Notes: generated by a model not told the origin, from the letters alone. Shown: positions 41,714 through 52,838, numbered from the stretch's first letter. The stretch is 64,000 nucleotides of DNA from Myxococcales bacterium (GCA_020633465.1 JACKDN010000021.1:62001-126000); one strand, 5' to 3'. Numbers and translations are program-made.

Positions 41714-42382
41714 ATGTCCATTCGCCGTCTCGCCGCACTCGGCTTCGCCCTGACCGCCGGCCTCGCGCTCACCGCCGCCCCCGCCGCCGCCCGCCCGTCC
41801 ACCGGCCACGACTGGTCGTGGGACGAGGGGCGCTTCGAGCTGGGACCCCGCATCTCCAGCCTCACCCTGAACGACGAAGACACCTACCAAGGCCTGGGCA
41901 TGGGCGGCGCGGGCGCCTACGCGCGCTACCGCATCAGCCGCCGCTGGGGCATCGAGGGCGGCCTCGACGTGATGGTCAGCGACGAGCTCGCGCAGTCCTC
42001 GCCGGGCGACGTCGTCCGGGTGACCGCGCCCTTCACCGCCTCGGCGCTGCTGTACCTCTTCCCCGACTGGCGCTTTCAGCTGTACGTGCTAGGCGGCGTC
42101 GGCGTCGCGGCGCACTCGGTGCGGTTCGACGCCCTCGGCGAGCAGATCGACTTCGCGACGCCCTTGGCCCAGTTCGGCCTCGGCGCGCAGTACCGCTTCG
42201 GATCGGTGCGCCTCGACGCGTCCTTCCGCACCCTGCTGATGCACCGCGACGCCGAGGACGTGGAGCGCGGGCCGATCGCCGACGGCGGGTACGACGCCCG
42301 CCCGGTGGCCTACCAGCCCTACACCGGCGATCGCACCGTCACCGGCGGCATGTTCACCGTCGGCGTCCACTGGGGTCTTTGA
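41714..42382 (+). CDS. Small outer-membrane beta-barrel protein
   Basis: ATG 41714 follows GAGGAG and gives 222 residues with a clear Sec signal (cleavage after PAAARP, about residue 26). The mature part has eight or so amphipathic strands (for example GAYARYRISRRWGIEGGLDVMVS and SALLYLFPDWRFQLYVLGGVG in pieces) and ends in GVHWGL, a usual barrel C-terminus pattern of alternating hydrophobics. It fits the OmpA/OmpW-size barrel group. Function unknown. A GC hairpin lies between its stop and the convergent symporter gene (42385-42408). Confidence 0.78.
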   Translation: MSIRRLAALGFALTAGLALTAAPAAARPSTGHDWSWDEGRFELGPRISSLTLNDEDTYQGLGMGGAGAYARYRISRRWGIEGGLDVMVSDELAQSSPGDVVRVTAPFTASALLYLFPDWRFQLYVLGGVGVAAHSVRFDALGEQIDFATPLAQFGLGAQYRFGSVRLDASFRTLLMHRDAEDVERGPIADGGYDARPVAYQPYTGDRTVTGGMFTVGVHWGL

Positions 42383-42395
42383 GGCGAGCGCCGGA

Positions 42396-44087
42396 TCAGT
42401 CCGGCTCGACCGGCTTCGGATCGTGGTCGAGGCGCCCCTCGAAGCCGCGGTCGGGATCGGCCTTGTCGGCCTCGGGGGTCAGCGGATCGAGGTTCTCGCC
42501 CTCGCTGACCGCCATCACGCTGGTCACCGCCAGGTCGCCGGTGACGTTGACGGCGGTGCGGAACATGTCGAGCAGGCGGTCCATGCCCAGGATCAGCGCC
42601 AGCCCCACCTGGGGGATGCCCGCCGCGGTCAGCACCATCGCCAGCGTCACCATGCCGGCGCCCGGCACGCCCGCCGCGCCCACCGAGGCCATCGTCGCGG
42701 CCAACACGATGCTCAGCTGATCGCCCAGCGTCAGGTCCATCTGGAACACCTGGGCGATGAAGATGGCGGCGACGCCCTGATACAGCGCGGTGCCGTCCAT
42801 GTTCACGGTCGACCCGAGCGGCAGCACGAAGCTCGACACCGAGTTGCTGACGCCGAGGTTCTCCTCGGCGCACTCCATCGACACCGGCAGCGCCGCCGAT
42901 GACGACGAGGTCGAGAACGCGATCAGCTGCGCGGGGCGGATGGCCTTCATGAAGCGGATGAGCGGCATCCGCGCCAGCACCTTCACCAGCCCGCCGTACA
43001 CGAGCGTGGCCTGCAGCGCGAGGCCCGCGACGACGACCAGGCCGTACACCAGCAGGGCCTTCAGCACCGAGAAGCCGCTGGTGCCGACGACCTCGGCCAC
43101 CAACGCGGCGACGCCGTAGGGCGCGATCGCCATCACCATGTGGATGACCACGATCATCGCGTTCTGGATGCGGTCGAAGAAGTTCACGACCGGCTTGCCT
43201 TCGCCCTCGCCCAGCATGGTGAGCGCGACGCCCAGGATCACCGCGAAGAAGATGATCTGAAGCATGTTGCCGCTGGCCAGCGACTCGATGGGGTTCAGCG
43301 GGATGATCGCCAGCACGTTGTCCATCGCCGAGGGCGCCATCGCGGCGGCCTCGGACTTGCCCTCGGCGGCGCTGCCGAACTGCGCCAGCAGCGCGGCGCG
43401 ATCGGCCTCGGCGATGAACGAGCCGGGCTGGAACACGTGGGCCACGATCAGCCCGATGGTCACCGCGACCGCGGTCGTCAGCATGTAGAGGCCGAGCGTC
43501 TTGCCGCCCAGGCGGCCCAGCTTGCGGACGTCGCCCAGGCTGGCCACGCCCACCAACAGCGACGCGAACACCAGCGGCACGATCACCATCTTGATCAGCC
43601 GCATGAACAGCTTGCCGATGGGCTGGGCCCACGCGACGATCGAGTCGCCCAGCGCGCTGACCGGCATGGGCGACAGCGTGAAGCCGCCCCCCGTGAGGGG
43701 CTCGGCGCTGATGGGAAGCCAGGCCTCGACCGACTGCCCCAGCTTCTTGTTGCCCAGCTGAGCGGCCAGCTTGCCGCCCTCGTCGCGCAGCAGCAGGCGC
43801 TCGCTGAGTCGGAAGCGCACCTTCACCCAGGTGGGCACCGTGTGCGTCGCGCCGGTGCTGTCGGTCACCGTGCCTTCGACCGTCTCGACGTGGCGCAGCT
43901 CGAGGGGCACGCCGCGCGGCAGCTTCAACTCGCTGTCCGGCTCGTTTCGGTCCAGGCGCAGCCCCACCGCGGCGCCGTCGCTCACCTTGTAGAGGTCCTT
44001 CTCCAGCAGCGAGCTGTTCGGCCCCAGCGTGAGGCCGACGACCGCGCCCACCGCCATGCCGATCAGGATCTTCGTGTAGATCTGCAT
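42396..44087 (-). CDS. Dicarboxylate/amino acid:cation symporter (DAACS) with large insertion
   Basis: The 563-residue transporter has the GltP/GltPh signatures: the serine-rich SSSSAALPVSMECAE, NMDGTALYQ, and RTAVNVTGDL in the last helix, where the Arg (equivalent to R397 of GltPh) and the preceding Asp fit acidic amino-acid substrates. The first helix is at about residues 5-24. A large soluble insertion of roughly 110-130 residues (about 26-150) separates it from the second helix (FMRLIKMVIVPLVF). The insertion is rich in beta strands (GTVTDSTGATHTVPTW) and would face the periplasm. Such insertions are unusual in the family. ATG 44087 is supported by the helix start; TTGCGG-17-TAAGAC (44156-44128) is a weak possible promoter. 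Confidence 0.93.
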   Translation of the reverse strand: MQIYTKILIGMAVGAVVGLTLGPNSSLLEKDLYKVSDGAAVGLRLDRNEPDSELKLPRGVPLELRHVETVEGTVTDSTGATHTVPTWVKVRFRLSERLLLRDEGGKLAAQLGNKKLGQSVEAWLPISAEPLTGGGFTLSPMPVSALGDSIVAWAQPIGKLFMRLIKMVIVPLVFASLLVGVASLGDVRKLGRLGGKTLGLYMLTTAVAVTIGLIVAHVFQPGSFIAEADRAALLAQFGSAAEGKSEAAAMAPSAMDNVLAIIPLNPIESLASGNMLQIIFFAVILGVALTMLGEGEGKPVVNFFDRIQNAMIVVIHMVMAIAPYGVAALVAEVVGTSGFSVLKALLVYGLVVVAGLALQATLVYGGLVKVLARMPLIRFMKAIRPAQLIAFSTSSSSAALPVSMECAEENLGVSNSVSSFVLPLGSTVNMDGTALYQGVAAIFIAQVFQMDLTLGDQLSIVLAATMASVGAAGVPGAGMVTLAMVLTAAGIPQVGLALILGMDRLLDMFRTAVNVTGDLAVTSVMAVSEGENLDPLTPEADKADPDRGFEGRLDHDPKPVEPD

Positions 44088-44183
44088 CTGTCGCGTGCCG
44101 CTCCGCCGATGGTCGAGGTGTCGGACGGTCTTATCGCGGCGCGCCCGCGCCCGCAAGGAGGGCGCCGGGCCGGGCAGGGGGGG

Positions 44184-47087
44184 CTACTCGGTGAAGAACG
44201 TGGTCGCGATGCCCCAGCTCTTCCAGCGGGCCTGCGACAGGTCGTCGTAGGTGAACTCGTCGAAGTCGAACTCACCGTCGACGATGAAGGGGATGATGGT
44301 CAGGATCATCGCGCCCGCGCCCAGGCCGGCCGTGCCGACCTCGGCGGGCAGCACCGGCACCTCGAACTCGGTCACCAGGCTGGGCGTCACGTAGCGCCAC
44401 AGCGGCTTCGGCCCGGCCAGGCCGGGCTCCTCGATGGTCACCATGTTGGCCGAGGGCTGACGGATGGGGCCGTCGTAGCCGTCGAACACGCCCCAGGTGA
44501 CCAGGCGATCGAGGCCCAGCGTGCCGCCCGGCGTCGGGGCGACGAAGAAGGGGGCGCCGACGAAGGGCGTCACCAGCACGCCGGCGTCGACGTCTCGCGT
44601 CTCTTCGATGGTGATCGCCATCGGCGTGTTGTCGTCGCTGAAGCTGGCCGCCACCGCGAACAGGTAGTAGGTCATGTCGGCGTCCCAGCCCTCGAGGCTG
44701 GGCATGCGGTTCAGGGTCAGCGCGGGATCCAGCGCCACGGCGTCCGTGTCGAGCTGCCAGAACCCCTCGGCCCCGAAGTTCAGCGTCGGCAGCACGAAGT
44801 AGTACTGCGGGCCGGTGTCGCCCCCCAGCGGCGGGTTGTCGAGGTCGACGGGGAAGCTGAGATCGGTCGGGTGATCGAGGTCGATGAACAGCCCCTGGAT
44901 GGTCTGCCCCGGGCTGGCCGACACGAAGCGGCGGATGCCCATCTTCAGGGGCGTCAGCTCGCGCCGCATGTCCCAGTAGCCGATCTCGCCGTCCTCGTAG
45001 GCCTTCAGGGCGTCGCGATCGATCTCGCCCGCCGTCGCGACCACGGCCAGCTCGCCCGGGCGCGCGATGATCTCGAAGGCGCCGTCCTCCAGCAGCAGGC
45101 CGCCCGGCCCGGGCGGGGGCAGGCGATCTCGCGTGAGGGGGCTCGGGTGGGTCGTCTCGACCACCACGACGTTCAGGTAGCGCTCGTTGACGGGCTTGGG
45201 CAGCAGGTCGAGGCCCGAGATGGTGCCCTGCAGGATGGCCGCGGGCACGCCGGGCGGCGGCGAGCCTTCGCCGTCGTTCGGCTGCAGATAGATGGTGACA
45301 TTCTCCACCTCGACGTCCTCGACCGTCGTGACCTCGAAGCCCTCCTTGGCCGCGGTGATGGTGGCCGGCCCGACCAGATCGGGGTGCGACAGGGTCAGCT
45401 GGCCGTCGGTGTTGGTCACGCCGTCGAGCGACAGCTCGCTGGCCTCGCTGTACAGCAGCACGACCGCCTCGTCGACGGGGGCGCCGCTGCCGGCGTTGAG
45501 CACGGTGATGTTCACCGCCGCGTCGATGGGATCGCCCCACACGCCGCCGAAGCGGTTGACCGGATCGAAGTACGTGAAGCCGCCCGGGATGGTCGAGCGC
45601 GAGAACTCGGTCGCCACCCGCACGTCGACCGGCCCGGCCGTGTTGGCCGGCGTCACGCCGCGGGCGGTCGTCTCGTCGATCACCTGCAGCTCGACCACGT
45701 CCTGCCCGCCGAGCTGCACCTGCATGCCTTCGACGAAGCCCGCGCCGTTGAGCGTGACCACGGTGCCGCCCGCGACCGCGCCGCGATCGGGCGAGATGGC
45801 CACCAGCTCCAGCGTCTGGAAGTAGGTGTAGCCGTCGGCCAGCGTGGCGCCCGCGTCGCCGGTCTGCACCCGCACGTCCACCGGCCCGACGAGGCCCGGC
45901 GGCGTCGTGCACCGCAGCTGGTGCGCGTCGACGAGCTCGCAGGCGATGGCGCGGTCGTCGAAGCTGACCGCGGTCTGGGCGGTGAAGCCGCTGCCGGCCA
46001 CGAACACGGTGGCGCCGCCCTCGACCGGGCCGCTGGCCGGGGCCACGCCCACCACGCCGAAGTCGTCCCGATCGGCGTCGTAATAGAGGAAGCCGCGGGG
46101 CGCGGTGAACTGGCCGTTGTCGTTGTCGACCGTCACGTCGACGGCCCCGGGCGCGTCGGCGGCGGGCACCGCGACGGTCAGCGCGCCGTGATCCGCGGCC
46201 GCGTCCTGCACCTCGGCGGGCGCCGCCCCGAAGGTGACGCGGCTGTCGCGCACCAGGCCCGAGCCGCGCAGCACCGCGTCGATGCCGCCCTGCAGCGGCC
46301 CGACCGGGGGATCGATGAGGGCCACGGTGAGATCTTCGAAGTAGAAGACGCCGCCCGGCAGGTCATCCATGCCGTTGAAGTTGCTGACCAGCACGTCGGC
46401 CGGTCCAGCGGCGCCGGGCGGGGCGATGGCGGTCAGCGAGCCGTCCTCGCGCACGGTCACGTTGGCCGCGCGCTCGCCCCCGATGTCGACCCGGGTGCCC
46501 TCGACGAGGCCGCTGCCTTCGAGCACCAGCGTCTGGCCGCCCCGCAGCGGGATGCGCGCGGGCGTGACGCGGTCGAGGCGCACCTGCTCGAAGTAGGTGA
46601 AGCCGCCGGCCAGCAGCGCCTGGCGCCGCTCCATCGAGCCGTCGGGCAGCTCGACCTCGTCGAGCGCGAGCACGTCGGCGGCGCCGGCGGTGCCGGGCGG
46701 CGTCTTGCAGCGGGCCCGGTTGGGGCTCTCGATGCGCACGTCGGCGCAGAAGTTGCCCCCGAAAAGGAAGCTCATGCCGGTCACGAAGCCGGTGCCGATG
46801 ATGCGCACCTCGGTGCCGCCCTCGGCGGGACCCCGGTTGGGGATCAGCGAGTTGATCGACAGCGCCTCGGGCGGCGCCGCGCCGTCGGCGGGGGGCGGGG
46901 CGCCGTCCTCGGGCGGCGCGGCGTCGACGGGGGCCGCGTCCTGTGTCGGCCCCACGTCGGCGTCGGGCGTCACGGCGGCGTCGGCCAGCACCGCGCCCTG
47001 GTCGGGCGTCGGATCGGCGGATCCCCCGTCGTCACAGCCGGCGACGGCGAGCGCGGCGGCGAGACACAGCAAGTAGGCGGAACGCAT
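44184..47087 (-). CDS. Lipoprotein with multiple IPT/TIG domains
   Basis: The 967-residue lipoprotein (LAVAGC, Cys18) has an Asp/Ala/Pro linker (to about residue 72). Five or so IPT/TIG immunoglobulin-like repeats follow, each built as P.RGP.EGGT.V...G.GF and ending in a GGFTYF-type strand (GGFTYFEQV, GGVFYFEDL, RGFLYYD, DGYTYFQT, GGFTYFDP). The C-terminal part (about residues 540-967) begins with a carboxypeptidase-regulatory-like fold (GAPVDEAVVLLYSE...NTDGQLTLS) and then an uncharacterised region. IPT/TIG repeats act in adhesion or as spacers in surface proteins. Cotranscribed with the preceding IgGFc-like gene (19-base gap). Confidence 0.9.
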   Translation of the reverse strand: MRSAYLLCLAAALAVAGCDDGGSADPTPDQGAVLADAAVTPDADVGPTQDAAPVDAAPPEDGAPPPADGAAPPEALSINSLIPNRGPAEGGTEVRIIGTGFVTGMSFLFGGNFCADVRIESPNRARCKTPPGTAGAADVLALDEVELPDGSMERRQALLAGGFTYFEQVRLDRVTPARIPLRGGQTLVLEGSGLVEGTRVDIGGERAANVTVREDGSLTAIAPPGAAGPADVLVSNFNGMDDLPGGVFYFEDLTVALIDPPVGPLQGGIDAVLRGSGLVRDSRVTFGAAPAEVQDAAADHGALTVAVPAADAPGAVDVTVDNDNGQFTAPRGFLYYDADRDDFGVVGVAPASGPVEGGATVFVAGSGFTAQTAVSFDDRAIACELVDAHQLRCTTPPGLVGPVDVRVQTGDAGATLADGYTYFQTLELVAISPDRGAVAGGTVVTLNGAGFVEGMQVQLGGQDVVELQVIDETTARGVTPANTAGPVDVRVATEFSRSTIPGGFTYFDPVNRFGGVWGDPIDAAVNITVLNAGSGAPVDEAVVLLYSEASELSLDGVTNTDGQLTLSHPDLVGPATITAAKEGFEVTTVEDVEVENVTIYLQPNDGEGSPPPGVPAAILQGTISGLDLLPKPVNERYLNVVVVETTHPSPLTRDRLPPPGPGGLLLEDGAFEIIARPGELAVVATAGEIDRDALKAYEDGEIGYWDMRRELTPLKMGIRRFVSASPGQTIQGLFIDLDHPTDLSFPVDLDNPPLGGDTGPQYYFVLPTLNFGAEGFWQLDTDAVALDPALTLNRMPSLEGWDADMTYYLFAVAASFSDDNTPMAITIEETRDVDAGVLVTPFVGAPFFVAPTPGGTLGLDRLVTWGVFDGYDGPIRQPSANMVTIEEPGLAGPKPLWRYVTPSLVTEFEVPVLPAEVGTAGLGAGAMILTIIPFIVDGEFDFDEFTYDDLSQARWKSWGIATTFFTE

Positions 47088-47106
47088 CGACCCCTCCCTC
47101 CGAAGC

Positions 47107-49152
47107 TCAGGGCTCCGCTTCGCCCGTCTCCGGGTCGACCACGTCCAGGTTCAGCCCGCCCGGATAGCCATAGGAGACGTACTGGTCGTAACCATACACG
47201 ATCACCGAGAGGGGCTGATCCGACTGGATGAAGTGCACGCCGTCGCCGATCGGGAAGCGCGCGACGTGCCACAGGGTGCCGTCGCCGACGGGCTCCCACG
47301 ACACGGGGATGGGGATCTCGTCGAAGAACACCTGCGCCGTCGTCGGCGCGATGACCGTCACGTAGTCCAGCGCGTACTTGTCCGGGGCGAGGAACACGAA
47401 GTCGCCGCGGTACTGCTCCACCGGCACGGCGAGGATGAAGGCCGGATCGCCGATGCCGGCGTCGCCCTCCTCGATGATGTCGCGCAGGTTGGGCTCGGGC
47501 GCCTGCTCGCTGGCCAGGAACTGCCCCACGAGGATGGGCTTGTCGCTGATGATCTCGAAGTGCTCGCGGCTGCCGAACTCGAACCACTCGCCGGCGTTCA
47601 GCGTCGGCACGACGGCCTGCGGCGGCACCGTCTCGACCTTGGTGTCGTCCTCGGCGGCCAGGATGCGCCAGTAGTCCTCCTCGAGGCCGCGATCGTAGCT
47701 CTTCGAGGCGATGTAGTGGCGGCCCCAGGTGGTGACCGGGAACAGCTGCTGCTCGAGGTGGTCGGCGCAGCAGGTGTTCAGGTTGGCCTCGTTGCAGTCG
47801 TAGTTCGTGCGGCACGGTACGTCGCGCTTGTAGGCGCAGACGCCCTCGCCGGTGACCTCGTCGACGTCGACGCAGTGGTTGGTGTTGGGCGCGTTGGCGG
47901 CCTCGCTGCCGCCGAACACCACCACCTTCGCGTCGGCCTCGATGAGCGACCCGGTGAGATCGGCGCCGGGCGCCTGCGTCTCGATGTTCAGCACCTCGAA
48001 GGCCTCGAGCACGGTCTCGAAGGTGTCGCCGGGGTTCAGCGCGGGGATGTTGCCGACGCCGGGCTGCGTGCGCGCGGTGACGGTGACGCGCACGCTGGTG
48101 GGCTCGTCGTCGATGCCCACGACGGTCAGGTAGCCCCGCAGGCGGTCGAAGCTCTGCTCGCGCGTCATGACGTAATAGCGATCCCCCAGCACGTGGCTGG
48201 GCAGCAGGAGCGACGCGTCGTTGCTGAAGACGTCCTCGTTGTCGAGCGGGTTGAACTGATACGCGACGATCGGGATCGAGCTGCGCACGCGGTAGGCGCG
48301 GAAGGCCTGGACCGTGCCGTCGATGTCGCGCCGGGGCAGCTCGAAGACGTGCAGGCCGAGGGGGGGCACGATGGCCGTCTGCACGGTCTCGAGGTCGTCC
48401 TCGCGGCTGGCCCGCTGGAACACCGACACCTCGGCGGTGAAGTCGGGGTGGGGGTTCGACACCACCACCGCGTAGGGGGCCGCGGCGGCGTCGAGGAAGC
48501 CGCGCTCGCCGCCGGGCACGAAGGCGTTGTCGAGGTCGGCCGCCCAGTAGTCGCAGCCGATGTTCGTCTTCACCTTCTCGCTGAGGATGCACAGGGGCAC
48601 GCACTCGCCCCCGTCGCACTGCCGCCCGGTGCGCGCGCCGTTGCAGCGCTCCGAGAACTCGTACTGGGTGCCCGCCTCGTTGCACACCAGCACCACCTGC
48701 TCGCCGTTGCAGATCGTCTCGCCGGGGATGCAGGTGACGTCGTCGCAGGTGGCCATGCCCGCCGCCTCGCGACAGGTGCCTTCGCAGGGCAGCGGCTCCC
48801 AGCCGCTGCGGTCGGCGTTGCACACCTCGAGCGTGGTCTCGTCGACGCAGCGGCTCTCGCCCTCGTCGCAGGCGAGATCGGGCACGCAGGTGCCCTCGGT
48901 GCAGATCTCGTCGCCGCCGCAGGCCGCCTGAGGCGCCCAGACGCCGTCGGCGGTGCACACGCGGGGCACGCCCTCGTCGTCGCAGTCGCGCGCGGCCGGC
49001 TCGCAGGCGGGGGGGGCGGCGTCGGTGACCTCGGCGTCGTCGGGGGCGAGCCCCCCCTTGAGGGCGTCCGCGCCGGTGTCCTCCCAGCAGCCCGCGAGCA
49101 GCAGCGTCGCCGCGCCGCAGGCGGCCATCAGTCGTCTCATCGTGCGATCCAT
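47107..49152 (-). CDS. Lipoprotein with IgGFc-binding-like domain
   Basis: ATG 49152 (or 49140) starts a lipoprotein signal with LLLAGC, giving about 681 residues. The first 190 mature residues hold about twenty cysteines in short units, as in other myxobacterial surface proteins. From about residue 195 the sequence reads as an IgGFc-binding-type beta domain: SNPHPDFTAEVSVFQ, AYRVRSSIPIVAYQFNPL, YLTVVGIDDEPTSVRVTV, and GSLIEADAKVVVFGG. The family was named after a mucin-binding mammalian protein but is frequent in myxobacteria; function there is unknown. It is the first gene of a two-gene operon with the IPT/TIG lipoprotein and carries a good promoter. Confidence 0.85.
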   Translation of the reverse strand: MDRTMRRLMAACGAATLLLAGCWEDTGADALKGGLAPDDAEVTDAAPPACEPAARDCDDEGVPRVCTADGVWAPQAACGGDEICTEGTCVPDLACDEGESRCVDETTLEVCNADRSGWEPLPCEGTCREAAGMATCDDVTCIPGETICNGEQVVLVCNEAGTQYEFSERCNGARTGRQCDGGECVPLCILSEKVKTNIGCDYWAADLDNAFVPGGERGFLDAAAAPYAVVVSNPHPDFTAEVSVFQRASREDDLETVQTAIVPPLGLHVFELPRRDIDGTVQAFRAYRVRSSIPIVAYQFNPLDNEDVFSNDASLLLPSHVLGDRYYVMTREQSFDRLRGYLTVVGIDDEPTSVRVTVTARTQPGVGNIPALNPGDTFETVLEAFEVLNIETQAPGADLTGSLIEADAKVVVFGGSEAANAPNTNHCVDVDEVTGEGVCAYKRDVPCRTNYDCNEANLNTCCADHLEQQLFPVTTWGRHYIASKSYDRGLEEDYWRILAAEDDTKVETVPPQAVVPTLNAGEWFEFGSREHFEIISDKPILVGQFLASEQAPEPNLRDIIEEGDAGIGDPAFILAVPVEQYRGDFVFLAPDKYALDYVTVIAPTTAQVFFDEIPIPVSWEPVGDGTLWHVARFPIGDGVHFIQSDQPLSVIVYGYDQYVSYGYPGGLNLDVVDPETGEAEP

Positions 49153-49190
49153 TTCCGCGCGGGCGCCGCCGCGGCCATCGAAGACCCCTG

Positions 49191-49220
49191 AATCTATGCG
49201 GACCTGGGTTCCGCGGTCAA
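49191..49220 (-). promoter_or_regulatory. Sigma70-type promoter for the IgGFc/IPT lipoprotein operon
   Basis: Minus strand: TTGACC (49220-49215), 18-base spacer, TAGATT (49196-49191), about 38 bases before the start codon at 49152. It faces away from the kinase promoter in the same 133-base gap. Confidence 0.65.
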
Positions 49221-49233
49221 CGCGCCCCCGACC

Positions 49234-49261
49234 TTGATCGCGAGGCGCCACCGGATAGAAT
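49234..49261 (+). promoter_or_regulatory. Sigma70-type promoter for the Ser/Thr kinase gene
   Basis: TTGATC (49234-49239), 16-base spacer, TAGAAT (49256-49261); the kinase start is 24 bases on. The lipoprotein and kinase -35 boxes are 13 bases apart, so a regulator could affect both. Confidence 0.6.
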
Positions 49262-49285
49262 CGCGGGGCGGACAGCGGGAGTCGA

Positions 49286-50662
<1,377 letters not shown>

Positions 50663-51837
50663 TGGCCTCGTCGCCGATGCCCCCGCTGGCGCGGGGCGGG
50701 GTGCTCTCCGGGCCCACGCCTGGGCCCTCGGACGCGCGCCCGGCGGTGCCGCGCATGTTCGACGACCTCGACAGCCACGACGTCGAGCCCTCGCGCGTGG
50801 TGCCCATCCTGGACTTCGGCGACGACGACGAGCCGCCGCCGCGGCGCACCGCGGCCCAGCCCGAGCGCCGAAGCGCACGCTGTTCAGGGGGCCGGGCGTC
50901 GTCGCGCCTCAGGTGCCGAGCGCGCCCCTGCCGGCGCCGCCGCCCCCCGCGCCCGCGCCGCCACCCACGCCGACCGGAGGCGGCGGCGCGCGCCGTCCCA
51001 CGGTGGCCGGCATGCCCGCGCCCTCGCCCTTCGGCAGCGTGGTCGAGCCGCCCGCCCGCCCGGCCCCCGGCCGGCCGCGCGCGCCGCGTCCGCCCATGCC
51101 GGCGGCGCCCCGCGCGCCCGCGCCGATGCCCGCGGCGCCCGCGGTCGCCGCGCCTCGCGCGCCGATGCCCCAGGCGCGCCCCGATGGCCGCGCCCGCCAT
51201 GCCCGCGCAGCCCGCCGGCTTCGGCGGCGTGCCGGTCGACGCGCCCATCCCGGTCGGCGCGCGCCGGGGCGGCAAGGGGCGCGTGGTGCTCTTGCTGTTG
51301 CTGTTGCTGCTGGTGGGGGGTGGCGTCGCGGCCGTGCTGGTGCTGAAGCCCTTCGGCGTCGGCGAGCCCGCGGTGCCGGCCGGGCCCCCCCAGGTGCAGT
51401 TCGCGTCGAACCCGCCGGGCGTCGAGATCTTCGATCACGGCCTGTTCGTCGGCGAGACGCCGGTGCTGCACACCCTCGAGCAGAAGCGGCCCGATCACGA
51501 TCTTCAGATCGTCACCGCGCGTCGCACGTTCAGAACGGCCGTGCCCGCCTACGACGGCCCCAGCTGGGTCTACGTGGCGATTCCCCCCGAGGGGGTGGCG
51601 AAGGTCGGCTGGGCCGCCATCGTCACCGACCCCGCCGGGGCGGACGTGAAGGTGGGCGGCGAGGCGGTGGGCAAGACGCCGCTCGTCTACCTCGGCGCGC
51701 CGGACTCGGCGCTCGAGCTGGAGGTGTCGACCGCCGACGTCAGCGCGCGCTCGAGCGCGAAGCTGGCGGCGGAGGGCGTCACCGTCGCGGTGCCCTTGGA
51801 GTAGGCGCGGCGAGCCCGGAGCGGGCCGGTGCGCGCG

Positions 51838-51866
51838 TTGACTTGCCGCAGACCCTGTGGTCTAGT
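51838..51866 (+). promoter_or_regulatory. Sigma70-type promoter for the 51917 operon
   Basis: TTGACT (51838-51843), 17-base spacer, TCTAGT (51861-51866). It lies between the kinase stop and the next start codon (51917). Confidence 0.6.
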
Positions 51867-51916
51867 CTTTCGTTGTATCTTTCCGTGCTTACCGGCACGA
51901 AAGGGGTCTTTTGACC

Positions 51917-52372
51917 ATGCGCAGATGGGTGTCGAGGGGCCTGCTCGTGCTCGCGATGGTGGCGCCGGCCGCCGGGTGGGCCGGGCCGGTCGAGGACGCG
52001 CGCAGCCTGGCCGACGAGGGCAAGGAGATCCTCGAGAAGGCCGACAAGGCGCGGGCCAACAAGAAGCCGCTGATGCTGGCGGAGGGCCTGCGCAAGTACG
52101 CGCGGGCGTATCTTCTCTTGACCAGCCGCAAGCTGGAGAACGACGCGCCGGATCTGCTGCAGTCGATCTCCGACGCGATCAAGGACACCAACGCGCTGCC
52201 CGAGGTGGCGCAGATGCGGCGCGAGCTGCTCGGCAAGGCCATCGAGGCCGCCGAGACCGGCAAGCTGACCGAGGCCTACGATCACCTGGCCAGCCTGCGC
52301 GATCTCGATCCGCGCGAGTGGACGGTCGAGTACGCGCTGACCGTGATCGGCCAGCGGATGGAGGGCGGCTGA
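51917..52372 (+). CDS. Secreted helical (TPR-like) protein of unknown function
   Basis: The 151-residue product has a Sec signal (cleavage after GWAG or nearby, residue about 19). The mature sequence is helical, rich in Ala, Glu and Leu, with TPR-like spacing (EGLRKYARAYLLLTSRKL, then AAETGKLTEAYDHL). ATG 51917 is preferred to the in-frame TTG 51911. Its stop overlaps the ATG of the next gene (TGATG). It is the first gene of a small envelope operon behind its own promoter; function unknown. Confidence 0.8.
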   Translation: MRRWVSRGLLVLAMVAPAAGWAGPVEDARSLADEGKEILEKADKARANKKPLMLAEGLRKYARAYLLLTSRKLENDAPDLLQSISDAIKDTNALPEVAQMRRELLGKAIEAAETGKLTEAYDHLASLRDLDPREWTVEYALTVIGQRMEGG

Positions 52373-52806
52373 TGGCGCTGCGAATGCTGAGGCCGCTGAT
52401 GCTGGCGGGCGTGGCCCTGCTGGCGGTGGGCTGCGGCGCCGGGCCGGTGTCGATCGGGGGGCGCGTCGTCGATCACCGCGGGACGCCCATCCAGAAGGCC
52501 GAGGTGGTCACCGAGCCCGAGACGGACGTGTCGCTGACCAACTCGCGCGGGTTCTTCGTGCTGCGGCAGCGCATCACCGAGATCGGCGAGACGGCGCCGA
52601 TCCCGCCGGGCGAGTACACGATCAAGGTGCGCAAGTTCGGCTTCGAGGAGCTGGCCTTCCGCGTGGCGGTCGAGGGTGGGCCGACGCGGGTGGAGGATCT
52701 GGTGATGCAGCCCCGCACGCCGGACATCGGTGAGGCGGCGCCCGAGGTCACCGAGGATCCCGAGCGGGCGCCCGACGAGGCCTCGACCCCGAAGTCCGGC
52801 ATATGA
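52372..52806 (+). CDS. Lipoprotein with carboxypeptidase-regulatory-like domain
   Basis: The 144-residue lipoprotein (LLAVGC) contains one transthyretin-like/CarboxypepD_reg fold (about residues 28-115): GRVVDHRGTPIQKAEVVT, a SRGFFVL strand and GEYTIKVRKFGFEE. The pattern is of a carboxypeptidase regulatory-like domain often found at the start of outer-membrane and surface proteins. A Glu/Pro-rich tail follows. It overlaps both neighbours by one or a few bases, so it is translated as part of the operon. Confidence 0.85.
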   Translation: MALRMLRPLMLAGVALLAVGCGAGPVSIGGRVVDHRGTPIQKAEVVTEPETDVSLTNSRGFFVLRQRITEIGETAPIPPGEYTIKVRKFGFEELAFRVAVEGGPTRVEDLVMQPRTPDIGEAAPEVTEDPERAPDEASTPKSGI

Positions 52807-52838
52807 GGTCGGCGCGACGCCGGCGCTTGGAAAGCCTT

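Noticed and set aside
43140..47231. A plus-strand open frame of 1,363 codons across the symporter and IPT/TIG genes.
   Set aside because: It is antisense to two well-supported genes and its product is His/Arg-rich without domains.
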